A stretch of DNA of 64,000 bases, taken from positions 2,164,122-2,228,121 of the forward strand of contig NZ_FXBQ01000001.1 of the NCBI RefSeq assembly GCF_900177545.1. The letters are read 5' to 3'. The notes beneath the pieces are model-generated. The model was not told the origin of the DNA, did not search any database, and saw only the letters and a program-made list of their open reading frames with translations. How positions within the stretch are numbered: position 1 is the first letter of the stretch; every line of letters starts with the position of its first letter. Made by a program: the position numbers and the translations under genes. This document shows positions 11,636-20,856 of the stretch, piece after piece. Source of the DNA: Maritimibacter sp. HL-12 (GTDB taxonomy: Bacteria > Pseudomonadota > Alphaproteobacteria > Rhodobacterales > Rhodobacteraceae).

Positions 11636-12859
11636 TTATCGCGAGGCACCGGGCAGGTTGGTGGCATGGTATAGGTAATCGCGGGTGATCGGTGCCGCAT
11701 CGAGCCGCTTGGCAAGCTGGGCCTGGTAGACCAGGAGCGTGCCGACCTCGAACGAGGCTTCCATCGACGCAAGATACCAGCGCCACATCCGCACGAAGCG
11801 ATGATCGTAGAGGGCGCGCGCTTCATCGGCGCGGGCCATGAAACGGTCGAGCCAGTGTCCCAGCGTCTTGGCATAGTGGAGCCGAAGCGCCTCGATATCG
11901 CTGGTGACGAGGAACTGCCGGTCGATCGCACGCTGCATCTCGGAGAGCGCAGGGGTGTAGCCGCCCGGAAAGATGTACTTCACGATCCATGGCTCGGATT
12001 CGTTGGGCGGGCCGACATGGCCGATGCTGTGGATGAGCGCGAGCCCGTCGTCGGCCAGCGCGTTTCGCACGAAGCCGAAATACTCGTTGTAATGCGGCAC
12101 GCCGACATGCTCGAACATGCCGACCGAAACGATCCGGTCGAAGGTTTCGCTGACCTCGCGGTAGTCGCACAGCCGGAAATCGACCTTGCCCTCCAGCCCG
12201 GCCGCGCGCACACGCTCGGTGGCCAGCGCGTGCTGTTCCTTCGAGAGTGTCACCCCGACAACCTCGGCACCGTAATCCCGCGCCAGCGTCAGCCCCATGC
12301 CACCCCAGCCGCAGCCGATATCAAGCACCCGCATGCCCGGCTCGATGCACAGCTTCTTGGCGATGTGATGTTTCTTGGCGGCCTGCGCCTCTTCGAGCGT
12401 CATCTCGGGATGCGCGAAGTAGGCGCAGGAATATTGCCGGTCTTCGTCGAGGAAGAGATCGTAAAGCGCGCGCGAAAGATCGTAGTGGTGCGAGACGTTG
12501 CGCTGCGCCTTGCCGACCGGCGCGAACTGCCTCAGCCGCCGCCGGGCGCGCCGCGCGAGTTGCAAAGGTTCAAGAAACCATGGCTGGCCGGTGGCGTTGA
12601 CGTTCGGGATGATCAGCCGGAAGAACCCCCTCAGATCGTCGCCCTCAACCTCGAGTGTGCCCGCCATGTAGGCCTCGCCGATGGCCAGCGACGGGTTGCG
12701 CAGGATGCGGAAAGGAAGTGCCGAGTCGGTCAGCCTGAGCGCGATTTCCGGCTCGCCCCGGCCGTAGCTCCGACTGGTCCCGTCAGGCAGGGTCAGCCGC
12801 AGCGTGCCCCTGCGCACGATATGGGTCAGCATCCGGTCAAGCAGCGTGGTCCACATCAC
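11636..12859 (-). CDS. cfa: Cyclopropane-fatty-acyl-phospholipid synthase family protein
   Basis: SAM-dependent methyltransferase that modifies unsaturated acyl chains of membrane phospholipids. The 407 residues show an N-terminal lipid-binding region, then a Rossmann fold with motif [17 protein letters not shown] (near residue 180) and the family blocks [17 protein letters not shown] and [18 protein letters not shown] and NVSHHYDLS are also typical of CFA synthases. Two adjacent ATG codons (12859, 12856) could start translation. It is divergent from aspS with a 243-base gap. Confidence 0.93.
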   Translation of the reverse strand: MMWTTLLDRMLTHIVRRGTLRLTLPDGTSRSYGRGEPEIALRLTDSALPFRILRNPSLAIGEAYMAGTLEVEGDDLRGFFRLIIPNVNATGQPWFLEPLQLARRARRRLRQFAPVGKAQRNVSHHYDLSRALYDLFLDEDRQYSCAYFAHPEMTLEEAQAAKKHHIAKKLCIEPGMRVLDIGCGWGGMGLTLARDYGAEVVGVTLSKEQHALATERVRAAGLEGKVDFRLCDYREVSETFDRIVSVGMFEHVGVPHYNEYFGFVRNALADDGLALIHSIGHVGPPNESEPWIVKYIFPGGYTPALSEMQRAIDRQFLVTSDIEALRLHYAKTLGHWLDRFMARADEARALYDHRFVRMWRWYLASMEASFEVGTLLVYQAQLAKRLDAAPITRDYLYHATNLPGASR

Positions 12860-13039
12860 GGCCCCTTTCCCCGGCCCGAGCGGGCCGGTGCGCTTTCAGT
12901 CTCCTTGCTCTTTGCCTGCGCTTTTCGCGCAAGGTGGCATCCTGCCTGTTCACGGGGGCAATTCTTTTGCCACACGCCCGAAAAAGTAAAGATTTTTCCC
13001 AAAAACCCGACCCCGCGCCCTCACGCAAGGGCGCTAGGC

Positions 13040-13068
13040 TTGACTTCCCGGGCGGCGCGCGCTGTATC
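13040..13068 (+). promoter_or_regulatory. Probable sigma-70 promoter of aspS
   Basis: TTGACT (13040-13045) and TGTATC (13063-13068) are spaced by 17 bases, 35 bases before the aspS ATG. The -35 matches 5/6 of the consensus and the -10 matches 4/6. The location gives a short leader containing the AGGGGA ribosome-binding site. Confidence 0.55.
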
Positions 13069-13102
13069 GGCGCGGATGACACTCGAGCCCCAGGGGACGA
13101 CA

Positions 13103-14902
13103 ATGCACAAGTATCGCAGCCACACCTGCGCCGACCTTCGCAAGACAAACGTGGGCGACATCGTCCGCCTTTCCGGCTGGGTGCACCGCGTGCGCGATCA
13201 CGGCGGCATCCTGTTCATCGACCTGCGCGATCATTACGGCGTCACCCAGGTGCTCGCCGACCCCGACAGCCCGGTGTTTGCCGATGTCGAGAAGGTGCGC
13301 TCGGAATGGGTGATCCGGATCGACGGCAAGGTGCTGGCGCGCGAAGACAGCCTGGTGAACCCCAAGCTGCCGACCGGCGAGATCGAGGTGTTCATCCAGG
13401 ACATGGAAGTGCTCGGCGCGGCAGACGAACTGCCGCTGATGGTGTTCGGCGAACAGGAATACCCGGAGGAAACCCGCCTGCGCTATCGCTACCTCGATCT
13501 GCGCCGCGAGAAGATGCAGGAAAACATGAAGCTGCGCTCCGACGTGGTGGCCTCGATGCGCAAGCGGATGTGGGACAAGGGCTTTCGCGAATACCAGACC
13601 CCGATCATCACCGCGTCCTCCCCCGAAGGCGCGCGCGACTTCCTCGTGCCCTCGCGGCTGCACCCCGGCAAGTTCTACGCCCTGCCGCAGGCACCGCAGC
13701 AGTTCAAGCAGCTCCTGATGGTGTCGGGCTTCGACAAGTATTTCCAGATCGCGCCCTGTTTCCGCGACGAAGACCCGCGCTCCGACCGTTCGCCCACCGA
13801 CTTCTACCAGCTCGACATGGAGATGAGCTTTGTCGAGCAGCAGGAGGTGTTCGACACCATCGGCCCGGTGCTTGAAGGCGTGTTTGCCGAGTTCGCCGAG
13901 GGCCGCAAGGTGGATGCCTACGCCGACTGGCCGCAGATCAGCTACCGCGACTCGGCGCTCTGGTATGGCACCGACAAGCCCGACCTGCGCAACCCGATCA
14001 GGATGCAAGACGTGAGCGAGCATTTCCGCGGCTCGGGCTTCGCGATCTTCGCCAAACTGCTGGAACAGGAAGGCACCGAGGTGCGCGCCATCCCCGCGCC
14101 GAAGGGCGGCAGCCGCAAGTTCTGCGACCGGATGAACGCCTTTGCCCAGAAAGAGGGTCTGCCGGGGATGGGGTATATTTTCTGGCGGGAAGGCGACAAC
14201 GGGATCGAAGCCGCCGGCCCCCTCGCCAAGAACATCGGCCCCGAGCGCACCGAGGCGATCCGCCAGCAGCTTGGCCTTGGCGTTGGCGATGCCGCCTTCT
14301 TCCTCGGCGGAAAGCCCAAGAGCTTCCAGCGGGTCGCGGGGCTTGCGCGCGACGTGATCTGGGCCGAGACCCCGAAAGACCCGGAAGACGAGAACTGGCG
14401 CGCCCGCTTTGCCTTCGCCTGGATCGTCGATTTCCCGATCTACGAGCAGGACGAGGAAACCGGCGAGATCGACTTCGAGCACAACCCGTTCTCGATGCCG
14501 CAGGGCGGGCTGGAGGCGCTGGAAGGCGATCCGCTGAACGTGCTCGGCTACCAGTATGACCTTGCCTGCAACGGGGCCGAGATCCTCTCGGGCGCGATCC
14601 GCAACCACAAGCTCGAGATCATGTTCAAGGCCTTCGAGATCGCCGGTTACGACGAGGCCGAGGTGCGCCGGCGCTTCGGCGGCATGGCGGGGGCCTTCCA
14701 CTACGGCGCGCCGCCCCACGGCGGTTGTGCGGCGGGGATCGACCGCATCGTGATGCTGCTGGCCGAGGAGGAGAACATCCGCGAGGTCATGCTCTTCCCG
14801 ATGACCCAGCGCGCCGAAGACCTGATGATGGGCGCGCCGAGCTTGCCCGACAACGCGCAACTGCGCGAGCTTCACCTGAGGGTGATCGAACCCGAGGCGT
14901 GA
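13103..14902 (+). CDS. aspS: Aspartyl-tRNA synthetase (bacterial type)
   Basis: Charges tRNA-Asp (and possibly tRNA-Asn) with aspartate. The ATG at 13103 is preceded by AGGGGA and gives the standard N-terminus [19 protein letters not shown]; the open frame extends far upstream but that part is not protein-like. The 599 residues contain the OB-fold anticodon-binding domain (1-105), class II motif 2 ([20 protein letters not shown]), a GAD-type insertion typical of bacterial AspRS, and motif 3 ([14 protein letters not shown]). Length is normal. Discrimination against tRNA-Asn cannot be judged here. Confidence 0.98.
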   Translation: MHKYRSHTCADLRKTNVGDIVRLSGWVHRVRDHGGILFIDLRDHYGVTQVLADPDSPVFADVEKVRSEWVIRIDGKVLAREDSLVNPKLPTGEIEVFIQDMEVLGAADELPLMVFGEQEYPEETRLRYRYLDLRREKMQENMKLRSDVVASMRKRMWDKGFREYQTPIITASSPEGARDFLVPSRLHPGKFYALPQAPQQFKQLLMVSGFDKYFQIAPCFRDEDPRSDRSPTDFYQLDMEMSFVEQQEVFDTIGPVLEGVFAEFAEGRKVDAYADWPQISYRDSALWYGTDKPDLRNPIRMQDVSEHFRGSGFAIFAKLLEQEGTEVRAIPAPKGGSRKFCDRMNAFAQKEGLPGMGYIFWREGDNGIEAAGPLAKNIGPERTEAIRQQLGLGVGDAAFFLGGKPKSFQRVAGLARDVIWAETPKDPEDENWRARFAFAWIVDFPIYEQDEETGEIDFEHNPFSMPQGGLEALEGDPLNVLGYQYDLACNGAEILSGAIRNHKLEIMFKAFEIAGYDEAEVRRRFGGMAGAFHYGAPPHGGCAAGIDRIVMLLAEEENIREVMLFPMTQRAEDLMMGAPSLPDNAQLRELHLRVIEPEA

Positions 14903-14910
14903 AGAGGTAA

Positions 14911-14940
14911 CGGCGGCGCGCTCTGCCAAGCGCGCCGCCG
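14911..14940. terminator. Strong GC hairpin after aspS
   Basis: An 11-bp perfect stem (14911-14921 with 14930-14940) around the 8-base loop TCTGCCAA, 9 bases after the aspS stop. No T tract follows on either strand, so it may be a weak or Rho-assisted terminator between the convergent aspS and the pilin-like gene. Confidence 0.5.
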
Positions 14941-14966
14941 TCGGAACGGTTCTCTGGGGAACCGGG

Positions 14967-15155
14967 TCAACCTGGTGAATGATCCGCCATGCTCTCCACC
15001 TGGTCCGAAACGGTGGTGCCGAGGTCGATGACATCGCTTGCCAGGATGCCGACGACCGAGATTGCCAGAAGCACAAGCCCGGCCAGCAGCACCACCCAAT
15101 CGATTGTCACGCTCCCATCTTCACGCCGCGCGAACCGGTGAGACATTCTCTTCAT
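14967..15155 (-). CDS. Small Flp-pilin-like single-span protein
   Basis: A 62-residue protein: basic N-terminus MKRMSHRFARREDGSVTIDW, then one hydrophobic segment (VVLLAGLVLLAISVVGIL), then an acidic tail. The short charged leader followed by G-S-V-T-[I/V]-[D/E]-W and a hydrophobic helix resembles type IVb (Flp/Tad) pilins and their relatives common in Rhodobacteraceae. No tad/cpa secretion genes are nearby, so an orphan pilin-like protein is the most I can claim. The start has only a weak ribosome-binding site (AGGGAG further upstream). Confidence 0.6.
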   Translation of the reverse strand: MKRMSHRFARREDGSVTIDWVVLLAGLVLLAISVVGILASDVIDLGTTVSDQVESMADHSPG

Positions 15156-15341
15156 CCATACTCTCCCTGCGCCGCTCCGGGCGCTTTGAACTCGTTACCT
15201 TGAACCTTCACCTTCGGTCATTCTTGGCTTCAATTCGGGCGGGAATGCGGAACGCCCGGGCCGCAATCGGATCGCTCGCAGGGATTTACAAAGGCAGTGA
15301 AACCCGAAAAAACAAACCCGAGCGGCTGGGCGAGGGGTGAC

Positions 15342-16067
15342 ATGGGCATGCGCGAGGCGCGCGACATCGGGGCGATTGTCGAGGGCTGGGTGCCGCCACC
15401 GCGGCCGGGAAAACTCGCGCTCGAAGGCCGTTTTGCCCGGCTCGAACCGCTCTCGCCCGACAGGCACGCGGCGCAGGTGTTCAAGGCAAACAGCGCTTCC
15501 GATTCGATCTGGGAGTTCCTGCCCTACGGCCCCTTCGCCTCGGCGTCCGCCTATCACCGCTGGATGCGGGACGTCACCGCGAGCGATGACCCGAACTTCC
15601 TGGCCATCTTCAACCGCGACAGCGGACACTGGGAGGGGGTCGCAAGCTATCTGCGCATCAAGCCCGAGACCGGGTCGATCGAGGTCGGTCATATCAACTT
15701 TTCGCCCGCGCTGGCCCGCACCCGGGCGGCCACGGAGGCGATGTTCCTGATGATGCAATGGGCCTTCGAGGCCGGATACCGGCGCTACGAGTGGAAATGC
15801 GACGCCCGCAACCTCGCCTCGCGCCGCGCCGCCGAACGCTTGGGGCTGAGCTACGAAGGCACCTTCCGGCAGGCCGCCGTGATCAAGGGGCGCAACCGCG
15901 ACACCGCCTGGTTCGCCGCGATCGACAGCGAATGGCCGGCGCTCAAGGAAGCCTTCCTTGCCTGGCTTTCGCCGGGCAACTTCGACGGTGCCGGGTGCCA
16001 GCGCGAACGGCTCGGCGACCTCACCCGGCTGGTGCGTGCGGCCGACGATCCGGCGCTGCGCGCCTAG
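15342..16067 (+). CDS. GNAT-family N-acetyltransferase (RimJ/RimL-like)
   Basis: Likely transfers an acetyl group from acetyl-CoA to an amino group. I chose the ATG at 15342 because GAGGGG is placed 5 bases upstream; a GTG at 15297 would add 15 residues with poor initiation signals. In the 241-residue product the acceptor-site region is FANSASDSIWEFLPYGPF-like (KANSASDSIWEFLPYGPF), with later blocks EVGHINFSPALARTRAATEA and YEWKCDARNLASRRAAERLG that match the RimJ/RimL GNAT subfamily. The end overlaps the stop of the opposing response regulator gene by four bases. Substrate unknown. Confidence 0.83.
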   Translation: MGMREARDIGAIVEGWVPPPRPGKLALEGRFARLEPLSPDRHAAQVFKANSASDSIWEFLPYGPFASASAYHRWMRDVTASDDPNFLAIFNRDSGHWEGVASYLRIKPETGSIEVGHINFSPALARTRAATEAMFLMMQWAFEAGYRRYEWKCDARNLASRRAAERLGLSYEGTFRQAAVIKGRNRDTAWFAAIDSEWPALKEAFLAWLSPGNFDGAGCQRERLGDLTRLVRAADDPALRA

Positions 16068-16771
16068 ACGGCCCGCACCGCTGCCAGTCGCGCCTCCACG
16101 ATCCCGGCCAGCCGCGCGACATCGGTGTGCAGCGCCGCGCCTCCACGCACAGTGTCGCGAAGGCTTTCGGCCACCGCTTCGAGCGCCGTGTCATGGGCAC
16201 TGCGCGCCACCCCACCGAGAAATTGCGCGGCGTAATCGAGATCGCTGCCGACATCGCGCCGCATCAGCTTCGCGATGTGTTCCAGGTCGTCGGCCAGCGC
16301 CACTGGATCGGGCGCAACCTGCTCGGTGCTCACGGCCCGCGGACCGCGCCCCGCGGGCAAGTGCCGCAAGACCGCCTGCTGGAACCGCGCCACGCTATCG
16401 ATCGGCTTGGCAAGAAACCCGTCGGCACCCGCCCGCATGGCCGCCGCCTCGGCCCCCGCATCGCCGCTCATTCCGATCAGCACCGGCAGGCGCGGCTGTG
16501 CCCCGGCGAGGGCGGCGATGAGATCGGCCCCCGATCCGTCGGGCAGCCCCATGTCGACGATCGCCAGGCCCGGACGATAGACCGCGAGATGGCGATACGC
16601 CGCCGCCAGGCTATCGGCCCGGCGCACCCGTGCACCGGAGTGCAGGCACAGAAGCCGAATCGCCTCGGAGGCAAAGCGGCTGTCTTCCACCACGAGAACG
16701 GTCATGCCCTGAAGCGGGCGTTCGGGCGCGGGCTGCGGCTGGCTTCGATATACTCTGCTGTCGTCGGTCAT
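16064..16771 (-). CDS. Response regulator receiver protein
   Basis: A 235-residue protein starting at the ATG at 16771 (AGGAGA upstream). An N-terminal receiver domain spans about residues 22-140, with the acidic pair in VLVVEDSRF, the phospho-acceptor Asp in LAIVDMGLPDGSG, and the conserved Lys in FLAKPI. The C-terminal ~90 residues are helical and carry no recognised output domain; there is no clear HPt histidine motif. Probably a phosphorelay or protein-interaction regulator. No kinase gene is adjacent. Confidence 0.85.
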   Translation of the reverse strand: MTDDSRVYRSQPQPAPERPLQGMTVLVVEDSRFASEAIRLLCLHSGARVRRADSLAAAYRHLAVYRPGLAIVDMGLPDGSGADLIAALAGAQPRLPVLIGMSGDAGAEAAAMRAGADGFLAKPIDSVARFQQAVLRHLPAGRGPRAVSTEQVAPDPVALADDLEHIAKLMRRDVGSDLDYAAQFLGGVARSAHDTALEAVAESLRDTVRGGAALHTDVARLAGIVEARLAAVRAV

Positions 16772-16900
16772 GCCGTCTCTCCTTTCCACCGGTCGAGCCA
16801 AGCACAGAATTGGCTAACAGCCGGTTAACGCGCGCCCGGCCGGGCTTGCGTGCGTGAAAACCCCAATGCATAAGCGCAGGAAAGCCGGGAGGAGACCCAG

Positions 16901-17305
16901 ATGATCGGACGCCTGAACCATGTTGCCATCGCGGTGCCGGACCTCGACGCCGCCGCCGCGCAATACCGCGACACGCTCGGCGCGGATGTCGGCGCGCCGC
17001 AGGACGAGCCCGATCACGGCGTCACCGTGGTATTCATCACCCTGCCCAACACCAAGATCGAACTGCTCTACCCGCTCGGCGAAAACTCCCCGATTGCGGG
17101 ATTCCTCGAGAAAAACCCCTCCGGCGGCATCCATCACGTCTGCTACGAGGTCGACGATATCCTCGCCGCGCGCGACCGTCTGAAGGCGCAGGGCGCGCGC
17201 GTGCTCGGCACCGGCGAGCCGAAGATCGGTGCCCATGGCAAGCCCGTGCTCTTCCTGCATCCGAAGGATTTCAACGGCACCCTGATCGAACTGGAGCAGG
17301 TCTGA
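16901..17305 (+). CDS. mce: Methylmalonyl-CoA epimerase
   Basis: Interconverts (S)- and (R)-methylmalonyl-CoA in propionyl-CoA catabolism. The 134-residue length is standard, with the VOC/glyoxalase fold and metal ligands visible as His7 (LNHVAIAVPDL), the HHVCYEVDDI block near residue 78, and a final Glu in TLIELEQV. AGGAGA precedes the start. Its last base is shared with the first base of the next gene, so the two are co-translated. The mutase is not in this window. Confidence 0.93.
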   Translation: MIGRLNHVAIAVPDLDAAAAQYRDTLGADVGAPQDEPDHGVTVVFITLPNTKIELLYPLGENSPIAGFLEKNPSGGIHHVCYEVDDILAARDRLKAQGARVLGTGEPKIGAHGKPVLFLHPKDFNGTLIELEQV

Positions 17306-17586
17306 TGTCGATCACCGGGGCGATCGTTCTTTTCGTGGTCATCTGGTTTCTGACGATGTTCGTCGTGCTGCCGATCCGCGCCCGCAGTCAAGCCGACGCC
17401 GGTGAGGTCGTGCCCGGCACCCCCGAAGGCGCGCCCGCCGACTTCCGGCTCGGCAGAACCGCGTTGATCGTCACCCTCTGGACGATCCCGCTCTGGGGCA
17501 TCGTCATGGCTGTTATCGTGACTGGCCTGATCAGCGTCGAAAGCCTCGACTGGATGGACTTGCTGGGCGAGCGGGTGCCGAACTAG
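17305..17586 (+). CDS. DUF1467 family membrane protein
   Basis: 93 residues with two membrane segments (1-25 and 50-72) flanking a conserved polar loop, RSQADAGEVVPGTPEGAP, that typifies DUF1467. In alphaproteobacteria it is commonly found directly after methylmalonyl-CoA epimerase, as here. Function unknown; overlap with mce suggests co-expression. Confidence 0.85.
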   Translation: MSITGAIVLFVVIWFLTMFVVLPIRARSQADAGEVVPGTPEGAPADFRLGRTALIVTLWTIPLWGIVMAVIVTGLISVESLDWMDLLGERVPN

Positions 17587-17601
17587 CCATCCGACCCCTG
17601 C

Positions 17602-17650
17602 TTCTTGGGTCAAAAAATACCTCGGGGGGTGCGGGGGGCTGGCCCCCCGC
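17602..17650 (-). terminator. Recurrent hairpin/GAGGTATTT/CCAAGAA element, copy A
   Basis: Read on the minus strand: GCGGGGGG-CCAG-CCCCCCGC hairpin (8 bp), then CCCCCCGAGGTATTTTTTG, then ACCCAAGAA. It begins 9 bases after the EI24 gene's stop codon and includes a T6 run, so it should terminate that gene. The same layout recurs at 23284-23330 and 27318-27367. Confidence 0.7.
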
Positions 17651-17658
17651 TCCTGCGC

Positions 17659-18348
17659 TTACCGCCCGGCGAGGCGGTGATACATATGCGTGAAGGTGGC
17701 CGCCCCGAGCACCGGGATCACCAGGTTGAGCAAGGGTACCGACAGCGGTACCGCCATCAGCGTTCCGGCAAACCATATCTGGCCCGCGTGCCTGCGCCGC
17801 AGCCGGTTCGCGCCTTCACGCCCCTCGCGGCGCATCGCTGCCATCTGGAAGAATTCACGCCCCAGAAGGTAGCCGTTCACCGCCCAGAACAGCACCGGTG
17901 CCAGCGGGCCGACGAACAGCAGCAAGACCAGGGCGACGAGGTTCACCGCCACCGTCACCCCGATCAACGAAATCGAATCGCGCAAGGTTTCCAGCACTGG
18001 GATATGACCGACCGGCGCGAGCCCCGGGTAGTGCCGCGCCTCCACCGCCTCGGCCACGTCATCGAGAAAGATCCCGGTGAAAGCTGCCGCCACCGGCACC
18101 ATCAGCACCACCGAGAGCACCAGCATCAAGAGCACCGTGGCCCAGCTTGCCACGCTGTCGAGCCAGCCGATGTCGCCGATCCACGGCAGGGCGACGGTGT
18201 CGGGCACGAACAGCCCGACGAGCCAGGCAAAAAGCACCGTTGCCCCGACGAGCAGCGCAATCGTCAGGCCAAGGCCGAGCAGCAGCACGCGGCGAAAGGG
18301 CGGGTCGGGCAATTGGCCGAGAGCCTTGAAGAAATCCGAGAACATCAT
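17659..18348 (-). CDS. EI24 domain (CysZ-like) membrane protein
   Basis: 229 residues with several hydrophobic segments and the EI24/CysZ family block YLLGREFFQMAAMRR near residue 165. CysZ imports sulfate in enterobacteria, but many EI24 proteins are uncharacterised and no cysteine genes are nearby, so I do not assign sulfate transport. I chose the ATG at 18348, which overlaps the nitroreductase stop as ATGA; an in-frame ATG at 18360 is possible. Confidence 0.8.
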   Translation of the reverse strand: MMFSDFFKALGQLPDPPFRRVLLLGLGLTIALLVGATVLFAWLVGLFVPDTVALPWIGDIGWLDSVASWATVLLMLVLSVVLMVPVAAAFTGIFLDDVAEAVEARHYPGLAPVGHIPVLETLRDSISLIGVTVAVNLVALVLLLFVGPLAPVLFWAVNGYLLGREFFQMAAMRREGREGANRLRRRHAGQIWFAGTLMAVPLSVPLLNLVIPVLGAATFTHMYHRLAGR

Positions 18349-18923
18349 GTTTCCAGCCATGTCGTCTTGGCGTCGAGATCGGGGCGCGGGCGTTCTGGCG
18401 GCACGACGCGCTCGGTGCCGATGTGGATGAAGCCTGCGACGCTTTCATGGGCGGCGAGCCCGAGTCCCTTGCACACGAAATCGGTGTCGTGGCTGGTCCA
18501 CCCGGTCAGCCAGTTCGCGCCCCAGCCCGAGGCCAGCGCCGCGTTGAGCAGCGCAAGGCAAACCGCGCCGGCGGAATATTGCTGTTCGACATGCGGCACC
18601 TTCTCGGACTCCACCGGCGAGAACACCACCGCCACGGTGAGATGCGAATCGGCGAACTGGCAGCGCGCCTTCTCGATCTTGTCCGGTGCCACGCCGAGGG
18701 CTTCGCCACGTTCCACGGCGAGACCGGCCAGCCGTTCCAGCGCCGGGCGCGTGAGCACCACGAAACGCCACGGCTCCAGTTTGCCATGGTCGGGGCTGCG
18801 TGCGGCGGCGGTGAGGATCGGCCTCAGCTCCGCGCGGTCGGGCACCGGCGTGGTCAGCGTCTTGGCCGGGCGCGAGCGGCGGTTGAGCAGAAAATCGAGC
18901 GCGGCCTGGTTCTTTTCGGGCAT
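18345..18923 (-). CDS. Nitroreductase family protein (YdjA-like)
   Basis: FMN-dependent oxidoreductase of 192 residues. The ATG at 18923 has GGAGGG upstream. Family features are FLLNRRSRPAKTL at the N-terminus, RSPDHGKLEPWRFVVL (FMN contact) near residue 48, and GWGANWLTGW near 135. The minimal length points to the YdjA branch. Physiological substrate unknown. It is translationally coupled to the EI24 gene. Confidence 0.88.
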   Translation of the reverse strand: MPEKNQAALDFLLNRRSRPAKTLTTPVPDRAELRPILTAAARSPDHGKLEPWRFVVLTRPALERLAGLAVERGEALGVAPDKIEKARCQFADSHLTVAVVFSPVESEKVPHVEQQYSAGAVCLALLNAALASGWGANWLTGWTSHDTDFVCKGLGLAAHESVAGFIHIGTERVVPPERPRPDLDAKTTWLET

Positions 18924-18972
18924 TCGTCCCTCCTGAGCGACGTTTCCCATGTCGGGGCAGGTGGCGGTAAGG

Positions 18973-20088
18973 TCAAGCGGGCCGGGCGAAACGGGCTTCG
19001 AAATCGTCGATCAGGTCGGAGAATACCGCCTGCATCCGGGCGTTGGGCTGGCGGGCCGCATAGGTCGCCGCCATTGGGTCGGGGGCAGTTGTGGCGCTGC
19101 CGGAAAGCTCCTCGATCACCGCATGGCCGCAGAACGGCACATACCACTCGGCATAACCGCCCTCATGCACCGCCACCACGCGGCCGCCGCAGAGCCGGTC
19201 GGCCAGACCCATCACCATCCGCGTCATCTCGCGGAAAGTGGCGGCATGGGCGAGCATGTGGCCAAGCGGATCGGCGGCGGCGGCATCATAGCCGCTGGCG
19301 ATCACGATCGCTTCGGGGCGGTGCGCCTCGATCGCGGGCAGAACCAGACGCGCCATCGCCTCGATATAGGTCGCGTGTCCCGCGCCGGGAGGCAGCGGGA
19401 TGTTGAGGTTCGCACCAAGCCCGGCACCTGCGCCGCGCGCCTCGATCTCGCCGGTGTCGAGCGGGTAATTGCGCTCCTGGTGGATCGAGATCGTGAGCAC
19501 GTCGGGGTCGTCGTAGAACACCGCCTCGGTGCCGTTGCCGTGGTGCACGTCCCAGTCGAGCACCACGAAACGCCGCGCCAGCCCCGCCGCCTGCGCCGCG
19601 CGCACCGCCACGCCGATGTTGTTGATCAGGCAGAAGCCGTTCGGCACCTCGGGAAGTGCATGGTGTCCCGGTGGGCGCGAGAGCGCATAGGCATTGTCGA
19701 GCGCACCCTCCAGCACGGCGAACAGCGCCGCCTTCGCCAGCCCCGCCGACAGCGCGGCCACCTCGTAGCCGCCGGGACCAAAGGGCGCACGTTGGCCAAT
19801 CTCGCCGCCGCCGGCATCCGACGCCGCCTTGAAGGCATCGAGGTAGGCGACAGGGTGCACCCGTTCGAGATCGTCCCGGCTGGCCAGGTCTGCACCGCGC
19901 ACAACGAGGTCGCGCATCAACCCGGTGACTTCCATGAGGTTCTTCAGCCGCCGCTTGGTTTCGGGGTTTTCCGGCAGGCCGCCGCCAACCTGCGGCTGTA
20001 CCAGCCCGCCCACCGGCAACATGCCTGCGAAATGTCCGCCTCCGTGCCAGAAGCACCGCTCATCGAAGAAAAATCCGGTCTTGCGCAT
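18973..20088 (-). CDS. Histone deacetylase-like amidohydrolase
   Basis: Zinc hydrolase of the HDAC/acetylpolyamine amidohydrolase superfamily, removing acetyl groups from small amines or proteins. The 371-residue product has the catalytic His pair in RPPGHHALPEVPNGFCLINN (near residue 137), zinc ligands in VLDWDVHHGNGTEAVF, and SGYDAAAADPLG and HEGGYAEWYVP further on. All essential residues appear present. I start at the ATG at 20088 (MRKTGFFFDERCFWHG), which matches the family; the ribosome-binding site is poor. Confidence 0.9.
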   Translation of the reverse strand: MRKTGFFFDERCFWHGGGHFAGMLPVGGLVQPQVGGGLPENPETKRRLKNLMEVTGLMRDLVVRGADLASRDDLERVHPVAYLDAFKAASDAGGGEIGQRAPFGPGGYEVAALSAGLAKAALFAVLEGALDNAYALSRPPGHHALPEVPNGFCLINNIGVAVRAAQAAGLARRFVVLDWDVHHGNGTEAVFYDDPDVLTISIHQERNYPLDTGEIEARGAGAGLGANLNIPLPPGAGHATYIEAMARLVLPAIEAHRPEAIVIASGYDAAAADPLGHMLAHAATFREMTRMVMGLADRLCGGRVVAVHEGGYAEWYVPFCGHAVIEELSGSATTAPDPMAATYAARQPNARMQAVFSDLIDDFEARFARPA

Positions 20089-20147
20089 GGCGCGCAGATT
20101 GACCGCCGCCGCTTGCCTTCGCAAGCCCCCTCGGAGAAACTCGTGCA

Positions 20148-20402
20148 ATGAAAAAGGCCGCTCTCGCTCACCTCGCCCAATCCGGTGCCGAAATCGCCGT
20201 GCGGGTCACGCCGAGGGCGGCCCGCAACATGGTGACGGTAACTGAAACCGGGCTGAAAGTGTCTGTCACCACGGTGCCCGAGGATGGCAAGGCCAACGCC
20301 GCGGTGATCAAACTTGTCGCCCATGCCCTCGGGGTACCGAAATCGGCCCTCACCCTCACGCGCGGTGCCACGTCGCGCGACAAGACCTTCCGGCTCGACT
20401 GA
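20148..20402 (+). CDS. DUF167 (YggU) family protein
   Basis: 84 residues with the family core: RVTPRAARNMV early, PEDGKANAAVIKLVAHALGVPKS in the middle, and LTLTRGATSRDK at the end. Small cytoplasmic alpha/beta protein of unknown role. GGAG precedes the ATG. The start lies 59 bases from the divergent HDAC-like gene. Confidence 0.87.
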   Translation: MKKAALAHLAQSGAEIAVRVTPRAARNMVTVTETGLKVSVTTVPEDGKANAAVIKLVAHALGVPKSALTLTRGATSRDKTFRLD

Positions 20403-20494
20403 TCGCCACCGCGACCGGAACGCCTCGAAAGCTCAGGTGGTATCGACGGTCTGTGCGGACTTCGGTGTTGAAGTTGTTCGCCAGGGGCGCGCGC

Positions 20495-20740
20495 TCAATG
20501 CTCGCCGCCCTCGCGCACCAGCTTGTAAACCCCCTCGGGCAGATCAAGCGCGGCGGCGAGATCGCGCAACTGGCTGATGGAAAGCGTCACCCGCATCACC
20601 CGATCGGTGGTCGGCTCGTGCTGCTCAAGCGTTACGCAGTCATCGAAGGCATTGATGATCACATCCTCGCCAAGATGCGGCCCTTCCTCGTCGACGAGGG
20701 TGATGACGGTGGAATCAAATTCGTGCTCGATGGTGAACAT
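20495..20740 (-). CDS. Conserved small protein, function unknown
   Basis: 81 acidic residues (many D/E), no signal peptide or membrane segment: MFTIEHEFDSTVITLVDEEG at the start and LPEGVYKLVREGGEH at the end. I do not recognise a named domain, but the composition is that of a real soluble protein. Its start faces the FNR-type box at 20797-20810, which could serve both divergent genes. Confidence 0.65.
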   Translation of the reverse strand: MFTIEHEFDSTVITLVDEEGPHLGEDVIINAFDDCVTLEQHEPTTDRVMRVTLSISQLRDLAAALDLPEGVYKLVREGGEH

Positions 20741-20796
20741 GCGGCGAGTCTACGCCGGCGAGCTTCCGCCGCAAACCATGAATTCGCCCGGTCGAT

Positions 20797-20810
20797 TTGA
20801 TCTCGATCAA
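20797..20810. promoter_or_regulatory. FNR/FnrL-type binding site
   Basis: TTGAT-CTCG-ATCAA, a perfect match to the FNR consensus TTGAT-N4-ATCAA. It is centred between two divergent small genes, 46 bases before the DUF6455 start codon (20857) and 56 bases from the other start (20740). It suggests oxygen-responsive control of one or both. Confidence 0.75.
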
Positions 20811-20856
20811 GGAATCGAGGGCGTTTGGCGGTTTTTCTCCGCATCCGGAGGCAAAC

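Noticed and set aside
11801-13102. Long N-terminal extension in frame with aspS
   Set aside because: The extra ~430 codons run antisense to cfa and across the promoter region; the ATG at 13103 has a ribosome-binding site and the standard AspRS N-terminus.
13034-15076. A 680-codon open frame antisense to aspS
   Set aside because: Shadow of the aspS codon bias; no recognisable protein and no start signals.
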